From Lucinisca nassula (lineage: Eukaryota > Mollusca > Bivalvia > Lucinida > Lucinidae), in contig OY757025.1 in NCBI GenBank assembly GCA_963580285.1, positions 120,129,223-120,193,222 of the forward strand: a DNA stretch of 64,000 nucleotides. Reading direction: 5' to 3'. The position numbers and the translations under genes were made by a program. The first letter of the stretch is position 1. Each line of letters opens with the position of its first letter. Below, piece after piece: positions 10,263 to 21,600 of this stretch. The notes below the pieces were generated by a model. It was not told the DNA's origin. It was given only the letters and a program-made list of their open reading frames with translations, and did not search any database.

Positions 10263-11149
10263 TACAATAGCAGACGGGAAGCTTCTGGAATATTAGCAGC
10301 TTTAGATCGATGGATAGGACTAAGTCAATGTTACTGATAAATTTTTCACTGACAGCGATAACCTGGATAAAACGCCGCATCAGCGTTTTCATTGTTAGTT
10401 TAGTAACGATACTTCCATGAAATATTATTCACATTCACCACGGATCGGTTTGTTGTAACTATGCCTGCTCAAAATTTGAGGTACAGGTATTTATCCCGCG
10501 ATAATGGGTCTAATACTTCCAACAAAAGGAGTTGTACAACAGTTGCACATGATCATTGTGAAAAGTGCAATCTGGCTAGCTTTTGAATATTTTTGTATTG
10601 ATTTTCATAAAGGAAATATAGACTAAGGTAAGGCTTTTTAATTCGTTTTAGCCTTTCTTCTGTAGTTGTTTATTTTGAATCTTGTCATGAAACCTTGATA
10701 TTCAAGACTTCTTACATTATAGAGAAGTTTCATTGCTCTCGCGGTTTCAGACCTTGCTATTTCTATCTTGTAGTGTCTCAGTATTTTTGTCCGAAACGCT
10801 CCTTCTACTCATTTCACAACAGTTATTGTAAGCTATTATGGAAGTATTAGATGTTTAAAGAACCTCCATAATGACAGATTTTAATCTAAGTAATCCAAAG
10901 TCTTGGAAAGCAAAATAACTAAATATGACGTGTCATGTCGTTATAAGTTATAAACATACAACAGAGATAAAACGGATAATTTCAATGCGATTTTATGGAA
11001 AACATATACGCCTATACTGTGAAAATACAATAGAGGTAAGATAGATACTTTCAATGCGATGTAATGGAAAACATATACGCATATACTGTGAATAGATAAC
11101 TTAATGTCTTATATGCCTTACGTCTTTGAGTTTTTGCATCACTTATATT
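10263..11149. other. Intron sequence with a short tandem duplication
   Basis: No gene. 10970-11020 and 11030-11090 are two diverged copies of a unit containing 'atggaaaacatatacgc' and 'tatactgtgaa'. Confidence 0.5.
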
Positions 11150-11335
11150 ATTTTTATTGGGATAGCCAGTTGGCCATTTTGTGGGAAATGAAACCGTCCT
11201 TTTGCCTTTCAGCTATCGCTGTTTCATTTAGGGTCTGTTGTTTCATGTTTGTGTTTCTTTCCCTTTGGTGTATTTGATGGGAACTGTAGGTTAATTGTAT
11301 CGATTCCTGATCATTGCCTTCACTTCTATTTTAAT
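11150..11335 (+). mobile_element. PLE tail fragment
   Basis: Sense copy starting at 'tattgggatagccagttggc' and ending at the family 3' end 'cattgccttcacttctattt'. Confidence 0.7.
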
Positions 11336-11429
11336 GTGCACCTCAGTATGAAAACAATCCTATTCAAACGCATTGTTAAACTAACACCCAAAAAAGAATA
11401 TTTTCAAATGAAACCGTCTACTATTTCGC

Positions 11430-11545
11430 ATATTTCTGCTCGAAACATAGGATCTGGGTACTCGTTAGAACCTCCTCGATGAGGCGTCGAGGTGGTTCGA
11501 TTGAGTAGCCGCAACCTATATTTTTGAGCAGAAACACCTCTTTCA
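11430..11545 (+). repeat. MITE-A fragment
   Basis: Only the central hairpin with the 'tttctgctcgaaacatagg' / 'cctatatttttgagcagaaa' arms is left; the loop region is rearranged. Confidence 0.6.
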
Positions 11546-11595
11546 ATTCAGTTGTACATTATAAAACTAGGGTATTTGACAGTTTCAGCGTAAAG

Positions 11596-11957
11596 GCTTG
11601 TGGCGGCCGTAAAACGTCTCCCCGTACATCAACCATAGTGCAGTTTATATTTTACTTTTGGTCCTTTGAGATCAGCGTGAATATTCTGAGAAATCAGAAA
11701 TAAATTATTGGTTTAGACTCATATTCTAGACAGGTTTTTAATTATTTGGACCCCATTTTGATTTTTATCAGTCTTTGTATCGACTGCCTATTCGAAATTC
11801 GCTAAATTGCAGTATGTTTCCTCTGGCTTTCCTTGCCGGATCATTACATGGTCACTGATGAGGCTTTATTAGCCGAAACTACGTAGTATGACCAATCTTC
11901 TTTCTTATGAATGTTTTCATTGCTCTTAAAGGAACTCATTTTTTGATTTTTATTATG
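11596..11957 (+). repeat. Ribozyme unit 3
   Basis: Unit from 'ttgtggcggccgtaaaacg' to 'aactcattttttgattttta', followed directly by a PLE tail. It contains the covarying hammerhead at 11849-11894. Confidence 0.75.
11849..11894 (+). ncRNA. Hammerhead ribozyme with compensatory stem I
   Basis: Stem I is tggtca/tgaccA instead of gggtca/tgaccC: both partners of the outer pair changed (G-C to T-A). All core bases and stem III ctacgtag are intact. This pair change supports selection for, or shared inheritance of, the folded RNA. Confidence 0.82.
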
Positions 11958-12560
11958 TTGTTTGGTACCTGATGCTCTGTCTCTGGTCAGGCCCATCGGA
12001 GTCTAACTGTTGCTTTTCTTTTGCTCCAGCATTTCAGTGGTTTCTTGCTGTCGAGTCCTCACCGTTGTTTCATCTCTGTGGTTGTTTGTTTTTTGTGTTC
12101 ACGGAGATGTTGCACTGATGAGTTAGGAAGCCTTCATGCGGATTGAACAAATTGTTTGTCTTAATCGCGATGGAAGTAAGGGCGAGGATTGTGGCCGAGT
12201 GGAGTCCTTTTGAGCCTCATCCCCACCCCCACCCCCACCCCACCCCCCCCCCCCCCCCCCCATGGAATTCGTTTCTGCTGACCGTTCCAAGGCCGTTCTT
12301 CTGTCGCGGTTTATTTTTGATATGGTTTTTCTTTGGGTGTTTGTGTCGCTTATATTATTTTATTTTGGATAGCCTACGTATTGGCCATTCCGCGGGAAAG
12401 TAACTGTCCTTTTGGCTTTCCGCCATTGATGTTTCCATTAGGGTCTGTTGTTTCATGTTTGTGTTTCTTTCTCCTCTGTGCCTCTGATAGGAGCTGTGGA
12501 TAAATTTTATCGATTCCTGATCATTGCCTCCAGTTCTATTTTAAGCGTGTCAAAGTTTAT
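11958..12560 (+). mobile_element. PLE tail with expanded C tract
   Basis: Sense tail from 'tgttgtttggtacctgatg' to 'cattgcctccagttctat'. At the position where other copies read aagcccccagtgg it has about 40 bases of (cccca)n and C20 (12221-12260). Confidence 0.8.
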
Positions 12561-12939
12561 AGGCGTGTTACCGTCTTCAGTATAAAAGAAGTAAAGGCAA
12601 TGGTCAGGAATCGATACATGTACCCTATAAAAGTCCCATATTTTTACATTTATCAGACTTCATGCTTCAAATGAATCAAAGGCTTGAGAAGTCTCAAATG
12701 CGGAGAATTACAGGGTATCTGATCTGGATCTACACTATTTGCGAGTGTCCAACATTTGTATGTGAAGAAACACCACTGTATCGTTTAACATATAACATTT
12801 GAAATAATTATCTGATTTTCGTCTAAGATGTCTATCTGACAAAACAGTTGCAGGAATGATTCTGGGCCGTTACATGTATTTCTGCTTCTTACATACATGA
12901 ACACCGATAGTAGACGCATTTTTTTACAGCTCAAACACG
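12561..12939. other. Intron sequence, nothing recognised
   Basis: No supported feature apart from a 30-bp inverted remnant of the PLE 3' end near 12588-12617. Confidence 0.4.
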
Positions 12940-13123
12940 GAGGTGTTCCAGATGATGTTTTTATATCTGCTTCAAACATCGATTGTAGGTGTTCATTAGA
13001 ACTATATCAATGAAGAAGTTCTAACGAGAACCCACAATCCTTGTTTTAGAAGAGAAATAAGAGGAATAAAGTATGCCCTGCAAACCCTATTTTTCTCTGA
13101 AAAAGGTGGGTATATAGGGGTGT
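12940..13123 (-). repeat. Decayed MITE-A
   Basis: Hairpin 'gttcattagaactatatcaatgaagaagttctaacgag' flanked by 'tatctgcttcaaacatcgatt' and its inverse; the left terminus is lost. Confidence 0.6.
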
Positions 13124-13439
13124 CATTACGATAACACACCCGTGCGCAGTAGTGCATTTTTTTTTCAAATCTCCAGAATGGCTACTTTTGGGTTTAAAAT
13201 CCGTGATATTTTTCTGACTTATACTGCAAACATAAGTTTTGGGTGCTCGTTAGAACTGCCTCATTAAGGCGGTTCTAACGAGTACCCACAATTTGTTTTG
13301 GGTACTTGTTAGAACAACCTATGTCTTGGAGCAGAAAAGAGAATAATGTATACCCCCGTAAACCCCAGTTTTCTCCATAGAAAGTGGGTTTTAGAGGGAT
13401 TTTCATTTCACGGACTTGTTCGCGAGGTGTTAATAACAT
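13124..13439 (-). mobile_element. MITE-A copy adjoining the previous one
   Basis: Starts 'cattacgataacacacccg' and ends 'ggacttgttcgcgaggtg'. The right hairpin arm is partly duplicated (13263-13320). Confidence 0.75.
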
Positions 13440-14499
13440 AGGCTTGTTTACCTTATGGGTCTTAAAATGTTGGCTATTTAATTCAAACCACAAGAATGAT
13501 GCTGGATTACATGTTTATACAGCAATTGTGAGTTGCCACATTTAATCAGATTATCGGGTCATTCACACTAATAAAGAATGCAGAAATTGTACTTTCTCTT
13601 TCAGCAGACATAATACAGCTGTGTTGATTTTATCAATGTTTTCATGACCTACAATCTTAAATTAGGCAGGAACTACATTTTGAGCCGAGTATTTCAGTCA
13701 TTCTGAGGCATTTGACAAAAGCGACAGCTATTATGCTTCTTAAAAACCACTTAGTAGATGGTGGATGAGAAGGGTCATCGAGCGATGACTTAAGTCTGAC
13801 GACTTCACTTCGTGAATTCACCGACTAAAATGAGATAAGCAATTTACAATAGTATGTATTGACAATTATGATGTTTTTTCCAGCTTTTGGTGGGTCGAAA
13901 ATACCGACCAAACAAACTCTTAAAAGTTCTATTTATTACTACATTTAATATGTACCTGCTTTTATTCTCATGTAATATATTTTTGTCAGTGAAAAACAGA
14001 GGTAAGCTATAACGCTCAAAGACATATATGTAGTCTCACACCCATTAATTTTTTAAAGTAAAAGAAACATGTTATATACTGTTCTGTTCATTTGTTACAT
14101 GTTTCTTAAATGCGATGAAAATATTCATAGCTTTCTTACGTACACCTTGAAAAATTCTTATTGCACGCTTTATTTTGGTCTACACGTAGTTCTTATTTTT
14201 TTCTTTTTTAGTTTCTCCACACAATAAGCACATAGTATACGAACACGGCACAAAACACACCTGTAGCTTACTCGACCTTAGAGAGAGGGCTTAATTTTGA
14301 ATTGAAATAATACAAACGGTCACTCGATTTGAATACAAAAAAAAATGATCTTAGTGAAAACCGAAAACTACGCGTGTTTTTTTCAAGCAAAGAATAATAT
14401 AACGATTTTCGATCAGACTATGTCATTTTACGGACACAAAAGAAAGCAGTACATCACTTGATGTGCTGTTTAATGCTACAATACAGTTTCGGTCAGTAA
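13440..14499. other. Intron sequence, nothing recognised
   Basis: AT-rich. No exon, RNA gene or shared repeat seen. Confidence 0.5.
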
Positions 14500-14740
14500 A
14501 ATAGAAGTGAAGGCAATGATCAGGAATCGATAAATTATCCCACAGCTCCCACCAGAGATACCAAAGGGAAAGAAACGCAAACATGAAACAACAAACCCTA
14601 ATGGAAACATCAATAGCTGAAAGCCAAAAGGACAGTGACTTTCCCACAAAATGGCCAACTGGCTATCCAAAACCAAATAATATAAGCGATACAAACACTC
14701 AAAGACAAACAATAATAAGTCTGATCACTGCCTTCAATTT
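14500..14740 (-). mobile_element. PLE tail fragment
   Basis: Minus-strand tail from 'aatagaagtgaaggcaatg' to 'aacactcaaagacaaac'. Confidence 0.7.
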
Positions 14741-15119
14741 AATTTTATTCAAAGGTATTGATGGAATTTACATTTGACTACAATAAGGTACGGGGGATTT
14801 ACTGCCACCATGAAACGACTCTTGACACGAGTTGCAGTGAAGCTAAAATATTGGCTTTCAGGAAAAAAAAAAAAACACTAATTATAACCCTCATTTAAAA
14901 TTTCAAAAAGTTATAAGAAAACTCCAGAGAGAGCGACAGTCACAGGACGTAGTCCACTCTTAGCACCGGCAGGAAGAGATAAATACATAATGAACGTGAA
15001 CAACAACAAACGCTTCACAAATGGAACAATCAAACCTCTCCTCTTTATACGGGGTGATTCGACAGCTGGAAAGCATTTGACAAGCAAGCACATAGAGAAT
15101 ACCACGTTCGTGTCATATT
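14741..15119. other. Intron sequence, nothing recognised
   Basis: Includes an A12 run near 14864. No supported feature. Confidence 0.4.
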
Positions 15120-15245
15120 ATATCGAGTTCATCAGGCACGGCTTGGAGAACGCTTGTTGAATCGCGAGGCTTGCAGAGCGATTCTACACGCGTTCTCGTA
15201 GCCGAGCGTTATCGGAGCCGAACCTGATAAACTTTATATCAAATA
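15120..15245. mobile_element. Small palindromic MITE
   Basis: Imperfect inverted ends 'tatatcgagttcatcaggc' and 'cctgataaactttatatc', with inner 'cgcttgttgaatcgcgag' and the complementary 'gattctacacgcg'-type arms. Confidence 0.6.
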
Positions 15246-15411
15246 ACACAAATTTATTATTCTGTTCATCAGTTTATCCCGTTGTTTACTCTTAAACTGG
15301 CAATGTTAAAGTTATTTTTCCAAGTTTTTTAATTACATATAACATGTTTTGTCCAGCTTTTCCAGTAGTCTTGTTAATTCATTAAGGTGTAATGCCATGT
15401 TCACCTGATGA

Positions 15412-15482
15412 AAAAGAAGTGAAGGTAATGATCAGGAATCGATACAATTAACCCACAGCTCCCATCAGAGACTCCAAAGGGA
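15412..15482 (-). repeat. PLE tail 3' end fragment
   Basis: Only the last 70 bp of the family (aagaagtgaaggtaatgatc...) remain. Confidence 0.6.
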
Positions 15483-15859
15483 AGTTCACATGTCCTGAGA
15501 TAGCATATCTTTATCAGGTCAATATGGTGCAATGCAATAATAAATGGGTACCTGATAAAATAAAGTATAAAGAAACAACGAAAGAACAACACGAGCACCA
15601 CCACCTTAAGACCTTGAATATGCTCCTGAGGCCATAATAAATGCAGGTACAGAATATAAGCTGGACTATGATCGAGTATGGGAAGATGTTATACCACAGC
15701 CACACGGCACTAAGCAACAGATGCCTCAAAGTGAAACGAAGCTTTTATAATTGCACCTGGAAACAAAGAATGCACACACAAGAATAAACACCAAGAATCA
15801 AGCTTTATGGGCTCAGATTTGCTAGATTCAGGAAATTAGGCAATTAGATCTTTTTCAGG

Positions 15860-16062
15860 TTCTTCTGGTGCGGTTTATTTTTGTGGATAGCCAATTTGCC
15901 ATTTTGTTGGAAAGTAACTGTCTTTTTGGCTTACCGCTATTGATGTTTCCATTAGGGTCTTGTTGTTTCATGTTTGCGTTTTTTTCCCTTTGGTGTCTCT
16001 GATTGGAGCAGTGGGTTAATCGTATGGATTCCTGAAGAGTGCCTTCACTTCTATCTTGAATG
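15860..16062 (+). mobile_element. PLE tail fragment
   Basis: Sense copy from 'tctggtgcggtttattttt' to 'gccttcacttctat'. Confidence 0.7.
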
Positions 16063-16127
16063 TGCTTAGTGATTCTGTGCTACCGCCACCGCATGACGTT
16101 TCACACCCACTGCAGTGAAAGGGTGGA

Positions 16128-16246
16128 TACCAAAAATATTCGCGTGTGCTGAAAACATCCGAATTTTCACGAATGCTTTTCGCACTCGTGGAAGTTCGGA
16201 TGTTTTCAGCACACGAGCTGACATATTTTTGGTGTCCGCTGAAATA
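16128..16246. mobile_element. Palindromic MITE
   Basis: Arms 'gtgtgctgaaaacatccgaa' and 'ttcggatgttttcagcacac' pair perfectly over 20 bp. Outer 'ccaaaaatat' and 'atatttttgg' extend the stem; the loop is about 30 bp. Confidence 0.75.
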
Positions 16247-16639
16247 AATTAGATTTTCTTTTTCTTATATTGCAGAACGCAATTTATAGAATAACAAAAA
16301 AGTAACAAGTTTTGCCAGCTCGCTGCAATGAGACGATATAAATGGTATCAGTCACTAGTGAAATGATACGAAATCATTTCAACAGTGTTGGAAATCAATA
16401 TTATTTGTATATGTATTGATTTTACTGATGATTATTTTAAAGCTGTATAGACATTGGAAATATTCTTCAAAACGCGCGTACTTTTTAAAGCAATACAGTC
16501 TCAATTGTGCATCCACTGCTTTAAGTGCATTAATGAATGACAACTTAAATCATGTGTTTATGCAGTTTCCCGCAATGCTGGAGAGAGATTCTGGTGCTTT
16601 TACAGTTCGATGACACATCTGTGCTCTCAAGAACTAGTA
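16247..16639. other. Intron sequence, nothing recognised
   Basis: No exon or shared repeat supported. Confidence 0.4.
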
Positions 16640-16835
16640 TTTTTCAGATGAAACTGTTTTATATTTTTTCTTTTTTCTAGCCCACATATAAATTGCCTAA
16701 GCTCATTGGAACCGCCTCAATGAGACGGTTCTATAGAGTACCAACAACATGTGTTTTGAGCAAAAATTAGGGAAATAATGTATACCCCCGCAAACCCAAC
16801 TTTTCTCTTTGTAAGATGGGAGAAGGAATGGTTTT
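16640..16835 (+). repeat. Decayed MITE-A
   Basis: Central hairpin 'gctcattggaaccgcctcaatgagacggttct' and the 'acccccgcaaacccaac' arm remain; the termini are lost. Confidence 0.6.
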
Positions 16836-17435
16836 GATTGCAAAGACAAGTTAACATGAAGATCTGTCTGTACTGTTTTCACATCCGCAAAAATATAATG
16901 ACATCACCTGCCACTTTATACAATTGTGCGATCAATCTTGTCTCTACATTTCTCTTTATTTATTTTTCGTAATTCTGCTGAACATAAATTATGAGTAATG
17001 TACTCATTAGAAATGCCTTATTTAGGTCGTTCGAACGAATACTAATCAACTAAGCTTTCAAAATAGAAATAGTATCCTTACTCTTGTAAAGTCCAAGTCC
17101 CGAGGTTATAAAACATTTTTGTGCTCATTTCAGCTTAGCATGAAATTGGTAATGCCCATAACTATTGAAATACAAACAAATCAGGTAATGTGTCTGCTTA
17201 GATCAGCACATTAAGACGTTTACCGTGTTCATAAATTTTAAAATGACAATACTTGTTGGCATTTTTAAAATTAATGAGCAGGATAAATTTCATGCCCAAG
17301 TGAGTTCAGAATGTAGAACGTTTTATAACATCGGGGCCAGTTTTCTTACATACACTGGCGTCTTCTATGGTACTCACTTCATGAACGTGCTAGCGTCGTC
17401 AAAATAACCGTTAACACTATTATTTTTCGCTTATG
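16836..17435. other. Intron sequence with a very old MITE-A relic
   Basis: 16965-17060 retains 'aattctgctgaacataaatt' and 'cattagaaatgcc'. Nothing else is supported. Confidence 0.4.
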
Positions 17436-17808
17436 TGCCTGCAGCCTTTATGCGGACTGAACAAATTATTTGTCTTAATCAAGACGGAATGAAGGGCAAG
17501 GATTGTGACCACGTAAAATCGATTTATGCCCCCCCCCCCCACCAAGTCGAATTCGTTTCCGCTAACCGTTCCAAGGCAGTTCTTCTCTCGCGGTTTATTT
17601 TTGGGTGTTTGTGTCGCTTATATTATTTTATTTTAGATAGCCAATTGGCCATTTTGTGGAAAGTAACTGTCCTTATGGCTTTCCGCTATTGATGTTTCCA
17701 TTAGGGTCTGTTGTTTCATGTTTGTGTTTCTCTCCCTTTGGTGTCTCTGATGGGAGCTGTGGGTTAATTGTATCGATTCCTGATCATTGCCTCCACTTCT
17801 ATTTTCAG
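17436..17808 (+). mobile_element. PLE tail with C tract
   Basis: Sense tail from 'cctttatgcggactgaac' to 'cattgcctccacttctat', with an 11-12 C run at 17530. Confidence 0.8.
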
Positions 17809-17849
17809 ACTCAATGACGGCTACTGCACAACTATTTGTTAAAAGAGGG

Positions 17850-18290
17850 CTGAGGCCTGATGCTATGTCTGTCGCTGGGCCCATCGTGGTTTAACTAATG
17901 GTTTTTCTTAAGCTCTGGCCAACAGTGTAAATGGGATCGGCTAGCACGGTCATCTTTGCTTCATCTCAGTGTTTGGATTTGATTTATGTCTCTGTGATGA
18001 TGCATTGAGTTAGGAAATTATTGTGCAAACCGAATATTTAATGTCTATTGTTGGGAACAACACCCTAACCTATGTCTAAGATTCGGCCGGTAAAATACCT
18101 TAAAGCCCCCCCCCCCCCCCACCCCACCAGTGGCATATGCTGCTGACCGTTCTAAGGCGGTAGTGTTTTGGTGTTGGTCTTTTGTTGTTATTTTGTTGTA
18201 TGTCTGCGAATTTGTTGTGAGTAGTTGTTTAGTGTTTTCTAATGGTCTGATCTGAAGAGAGGGCTGATTGTTCCATTTCATAAACCCTCG
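17850..18290 (+). repeat. Diverged PLE tail
   Basis: Older relative: 'aggcctgatgctatgtctg', 'gatgatgcattgagttagg', then a C14 run at 18107 and 'gctgaccgttctaaggcgg'. Confidence 0.6.
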
Positions 18291-18664
18291 TATTTTCTCT
18301 TGTTTTGTGTATGTTACTTCTTCCTCTTTGTGTCTAGAGTTGGCTGTGTCTTATGATTGTGGCGTTCCATGGATGTTTCTTTCTTTAAAACATTTACTCC
18401 TCGAGACGCCCGCTGCAAAAGATTTCTTTTGAAAACATTGTTACAATGTGCAAAATGTCATGGAAGCGCTTTGAGCATGATAAATACATTATTTTGGTTC
18501 TTGATAGGGGATATGGTGTCACATCCCCCATCACTCCCCAGAGCGATATTTGCCCGAACCGTAGACGGGAGACATGGGATCATATTCTCCGTCTGAAAGC
18601 TAGGGACAGGTGGAGAAAGTGATACCATTTCCCCCGTCAAATATCAAAATAACTTGTTTTCCAG
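18291..18664. other. Intron upstream of third exon
   Basis: Contains the acceptor tract for 18665. No shared repeat recognised. Confidence 0.4.
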
Positions 18665-18859
18665 GGCGCTTCGTCGAACCGCTATTCTCCGAAAGTATGA
18701 GGACCCAGCTGTTTGGGAAACTATGCCAGAGGACCTTATGATCAAAAGAAATGAAGGTTATGCAGCTATAGAGAAACACATGCAGGAGAAGAGGATTAGT
18801 CTATGCACTGTGCAGGCTAAAGAGGTTCTAGGGGATGTTGAAACCTTGCTTGGGCTAAG
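18665..18859 (+). CDS. CNBD2-like protein, exon (third recognised)
   Basis: 195-nt exon with acceptor ttgttttccag and donor gtattt. It is separated from the previous exon by a 10.4-kb intron full of repeats. It encodes RRTAILRKYEDPAVWETMPEDL, a charged helical stretch, and ends in AKEVLGDVETLLGL. That end occupies the place of the CNB phosphate-binding cassette, normally 'fGE.all'. The insertion between the beta-strands of exon 2 and this cassette is therefore about 90-95 residues. Human CNBD2, as I remember it, also has a long insertion in its second CNB domain. Phases fit both neighbours, but a small missed exon in the big intron is not excluded. Confidence 0.8.
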
Positions 18860-18879
18860 GTATTTGCTTTTCTAACATA

Positions 18880-19340
18880 GACATACTTTATTTCAGTAAT
18901 CAAGGCCATCGGCCCATGATACACAACATATATACAAAATGTTAGTGACAGGCAATCATATGAAAATACCACATCAAACTGTTCTACGTATACCACAAAG
19001 CATTGTAAGTTATGCATTATTCAAGAAAGTACTTCTTAATGCAAACGCATGTTTTAAATATTTTGCTACCCCCATTATACTATCCAAGTCATTTGCGGCC
19101 ATTATAACATAAAACATATTTAAAATCTTGTTTCGAATCCAAGATGGTTTAAATATCATTGTCTCTATTTCTATTTTAAAATATGTATTTCGTATTTCAT
19201 CATATGCTCTACATTCAAAGAAAAAGTGGTATTCGTGCTCTATAATATGTATATCTGTTTTAACCTTATAAAGGTAAAGAGTTTCAAAAGCACTTGGAAA
19301 ACCTCGGATGAACATATGCAATATGCGAAGTTTCTAAATA
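18880..19340 (-). pseudogene. 3' end of a non-LTR (LINE) reverse transcriptase
   Basis: The minus-strand frame (19010-19321) encodes IIEHEYHFFFECRAYDEIRN, matching the 'ED..HFL..CP.Y...R' motif downstream of RT in CR1/L2/Jockey-like LINEs. It is followed by the typical 3' terminus 'gggccgatggccttgatta' and 'ctgaaataaagtatg'. The 5' part is absent, so this is a 5'-truncated insertion just downstream of exon three. Confidence 0.7.
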
Positions 19341-19393
19341 GTGTGAGCTGAATATTCACTATGGGCTGTCTGATGGGGCAGACATGTCGTGTA

Positions 19394-19667
19394 TCATCAC
19401 GAAAACAGCCTATATAAATTTGACCCCCTTAAACCCCACTTGTATATAGTAAAACTGGTGTTTGCAGGGGTATAAGCTATTTTTTATGTCTGCTCAAAAC
19501 ATAGATTGTGGGACTCGTTAGAACCGCCTCGCCGAGGCGGTTCTTACGAATATCCACAACCTATGTTTTGAGCAGAAATAAGAAAAATATCGAAATTTTT
19601 CATCCAAAAATTTGATTTTTGGGTGGTAAAATTTACAATGTATTTGTATAGGCGGGTTTTTGTGATG
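19394..19667 (+). mobile_element. MITE-A copy
   Basis: Termini 'atcatcacgaaaacagcc' and 'ggcgggtttttgtgatgt'. Hairpin ttagaaccgcctcgc / gaggcggttcttacg. Confidence 0.8.
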
Positions 19668-19744
19668 TATAATTTGCCTGGACGCGGAGAAAGTTTAGAT
19701 CTCATTTTGCTCCATTTTTATTTTTTTACCTCGCTCTCTATATC

Positions 19745-19890
19745 TGTCTTTAAGCATATCGCGATACAGGAGAACGACCTTCCTTCCGTTCAACCATTTT
19801 TATATTATAACGTCGCGTCTGAGAATGTATTAACGCCGTGTATTAAATTTGGTAATCCACTAGTGGATTAAATATGCAATAATTTGCATC
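19745..19890 (-). repeat. MITE-B fragment
   Basis: Holds 'aacgtcgcgtctgagaatg', 'taacgccgtgtattaaatt' and 'tagtggattaaatatgc', the inverse of the right half of MITE-B. Confidence 0.6.
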
Positions 19891-20382
19891 AACCCTAGCG
19901 TCAACCTTTATGTTCAAGTTCAACTCTCAACAACTACAGTCAACGGCATGTCATAGTCTTCGGTGGAATCATTAAACTTCTATTGCTCGAACACCGATGG
20001 CTCCTTAACCATGACTGAGTCCAACCAGTTTCTGAGATTTCACAGAAGTTTTTCAGTTAAGCAATAATAATAGCTGTTGTTTCGAATACGTTTTGGAATC
20101 CCTAGAAAAATCCAGATATAAAATTAGGGATATTTTAGGGCGTTGTTTGCTCTTGATATATCTTGATGGCGATTGATGTGTGCACTCATTACAAGCGTCT
20201 ACGTGAGGCAATTCGAACGAGAACACACATCATACATTTGTGTTGAAAAACACTGAAAAGATATCACAAAAATAATCCCAAATTGCTTTCATGCCATTTC
20301 CCCTCAGTGGTTTGAATTACTCTCAGCCAAACACTTGTTCATGGTCCTAAATTGGTTCGAGTCTTTGGAGATCGACTATAAT
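19891..20382. other. Intron sequence, nothing recognised
   Basis: No supported feature. Confidence 0.4.
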
Positions 20383-20483
20383 TTTGAGCAGAAATAAGAA
20401 AAATATCGTAATTTTTCATCTTAAAATCTTCATTTTTTCGGCGAAAAGGTGACAATGTATTTGTATAGGTGTGTTTACGTAAT
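20383..20483 (-). repeat. MITE-A half copy
   Basis: Only the terminal half: 'ttgagcagaaataagaaaaat ... gtatttgtataggtgtgt'. Confidence 0.65.
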
Positions 20484-20539
20484 GGGTTCTGAAAGATGGA
20501 TAGACGTGTTATGATCACCATCCAAAACTTAAGGGTAAT

Positions 20540-20760
20540 GTGTACACCTTCAGGAGAGGCAACTCCTGCAAAAGTGTTTTTGTCTCCTATGTCAATAGGG
20601 GTCAATTTTTAAAGGAAAGAATTTGCTCCTCAGGAGCAAATTCTTTCCTTTAAGAGCTGACCCCTTTTTCCTGTGGGACAGAGCTTATAGAAAAGGGAAC
20701 AGGAAGTCCCAAAAGTTATCTCCCTTTGAACAAAGGCGGAAGAATTTGCTAGGTGTTCCC
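20540..20760. mobile_element. Palindromic MITE
   Basis: Centre near 20632: 'aaaggaaagaatttgctcct' against its complement 'aggagcaaattctttccttt', a perfect 20-bp stem. Outer 'aggggtca' and 'tgacccct' also pair. Confidence 0.75.
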
Positions 20761-20885
20761 ATTCCCCTTAACACCAGCAGAGTCTTCGGTTACCTGCGCT
20801 CAGTGATTACTAGGACCATTTTGTCAGATTGTAGCAATTATTGTTAGTCCTAGGCAAAACCTGTGATATATTAAAGCTTCTTGAG

Positions 20886-21420
20886 GGCAATAAAGTAGAG
20901 GTAAAACAAAGATCAGGAATCGATACAATTAACTTACTCCACAAATCAAAGACACCAAAGGGAAAGAAACACAAACATGAAGCGACCAGACCATAATGGA
21001 AACCTAAACAAAGGAAGGCCATAAGGACAGATACTTTCCCACAAAATGGCCAAATGGCCATCCAAAATAAAAAGACACAAGTGATACACATAGAGTAACA
21101 AACAACAACATAAATAAACCGCCACAGAAGAACCGCCTTGGGACGGTCAGTGGAAAGAATTCCACTGTGGGGGCTTCAATTGATTTTACATGGCCATAAT
21201 CCTCGCCCTTACCTCTGTCGTGGTATACACTAATTTTGTTTAGTCCGCATGAAGGCTTCCTAACTCATCAGTGTAACATCTCCGAGAACATACAAATCAA
21301 ACAACTACAGAGATGAAATAAGGTTGCGGACTCGACAGCATACAACAACAGAATTGCTGGAGCAAAAGAAAGCCAACAGTTAGACTCCGAGGGGCCCGAC
21401 CAAAGACGGAGCAGCTCAGA
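20886..21420 (-). mobile_element. PLE tail
   Basis: Minus tail from 'aaagtagaggtaaaacaaag' to 'cgaccaaagacggagcag'. Confidence 0.75.
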
Positions 21421-21600
21421 TCAGACTGCGTAGTTGTGCAGGTTGATTAGAGTTTTGGCTGATCTATCATGGAATGAAGCACACAGCTTTGTATCGGCGA
21501 TGTGCCATAATGTTCCCTAAAGACCTTCTTTTCTGTCAGTCTGTAATCTCTGACTTCGTGTTATCTTTTCTTTTACTATTGTATTTGTTTGGTATTACAG

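Noticed and set aside
12143..12403. 86-codon ORF with a PHPHPHPHPTPPPPPP stretch as a proline-rich protein
   Set aside because: It is the expanded C tract of a PLE tail; sibling copies have no matching frame.
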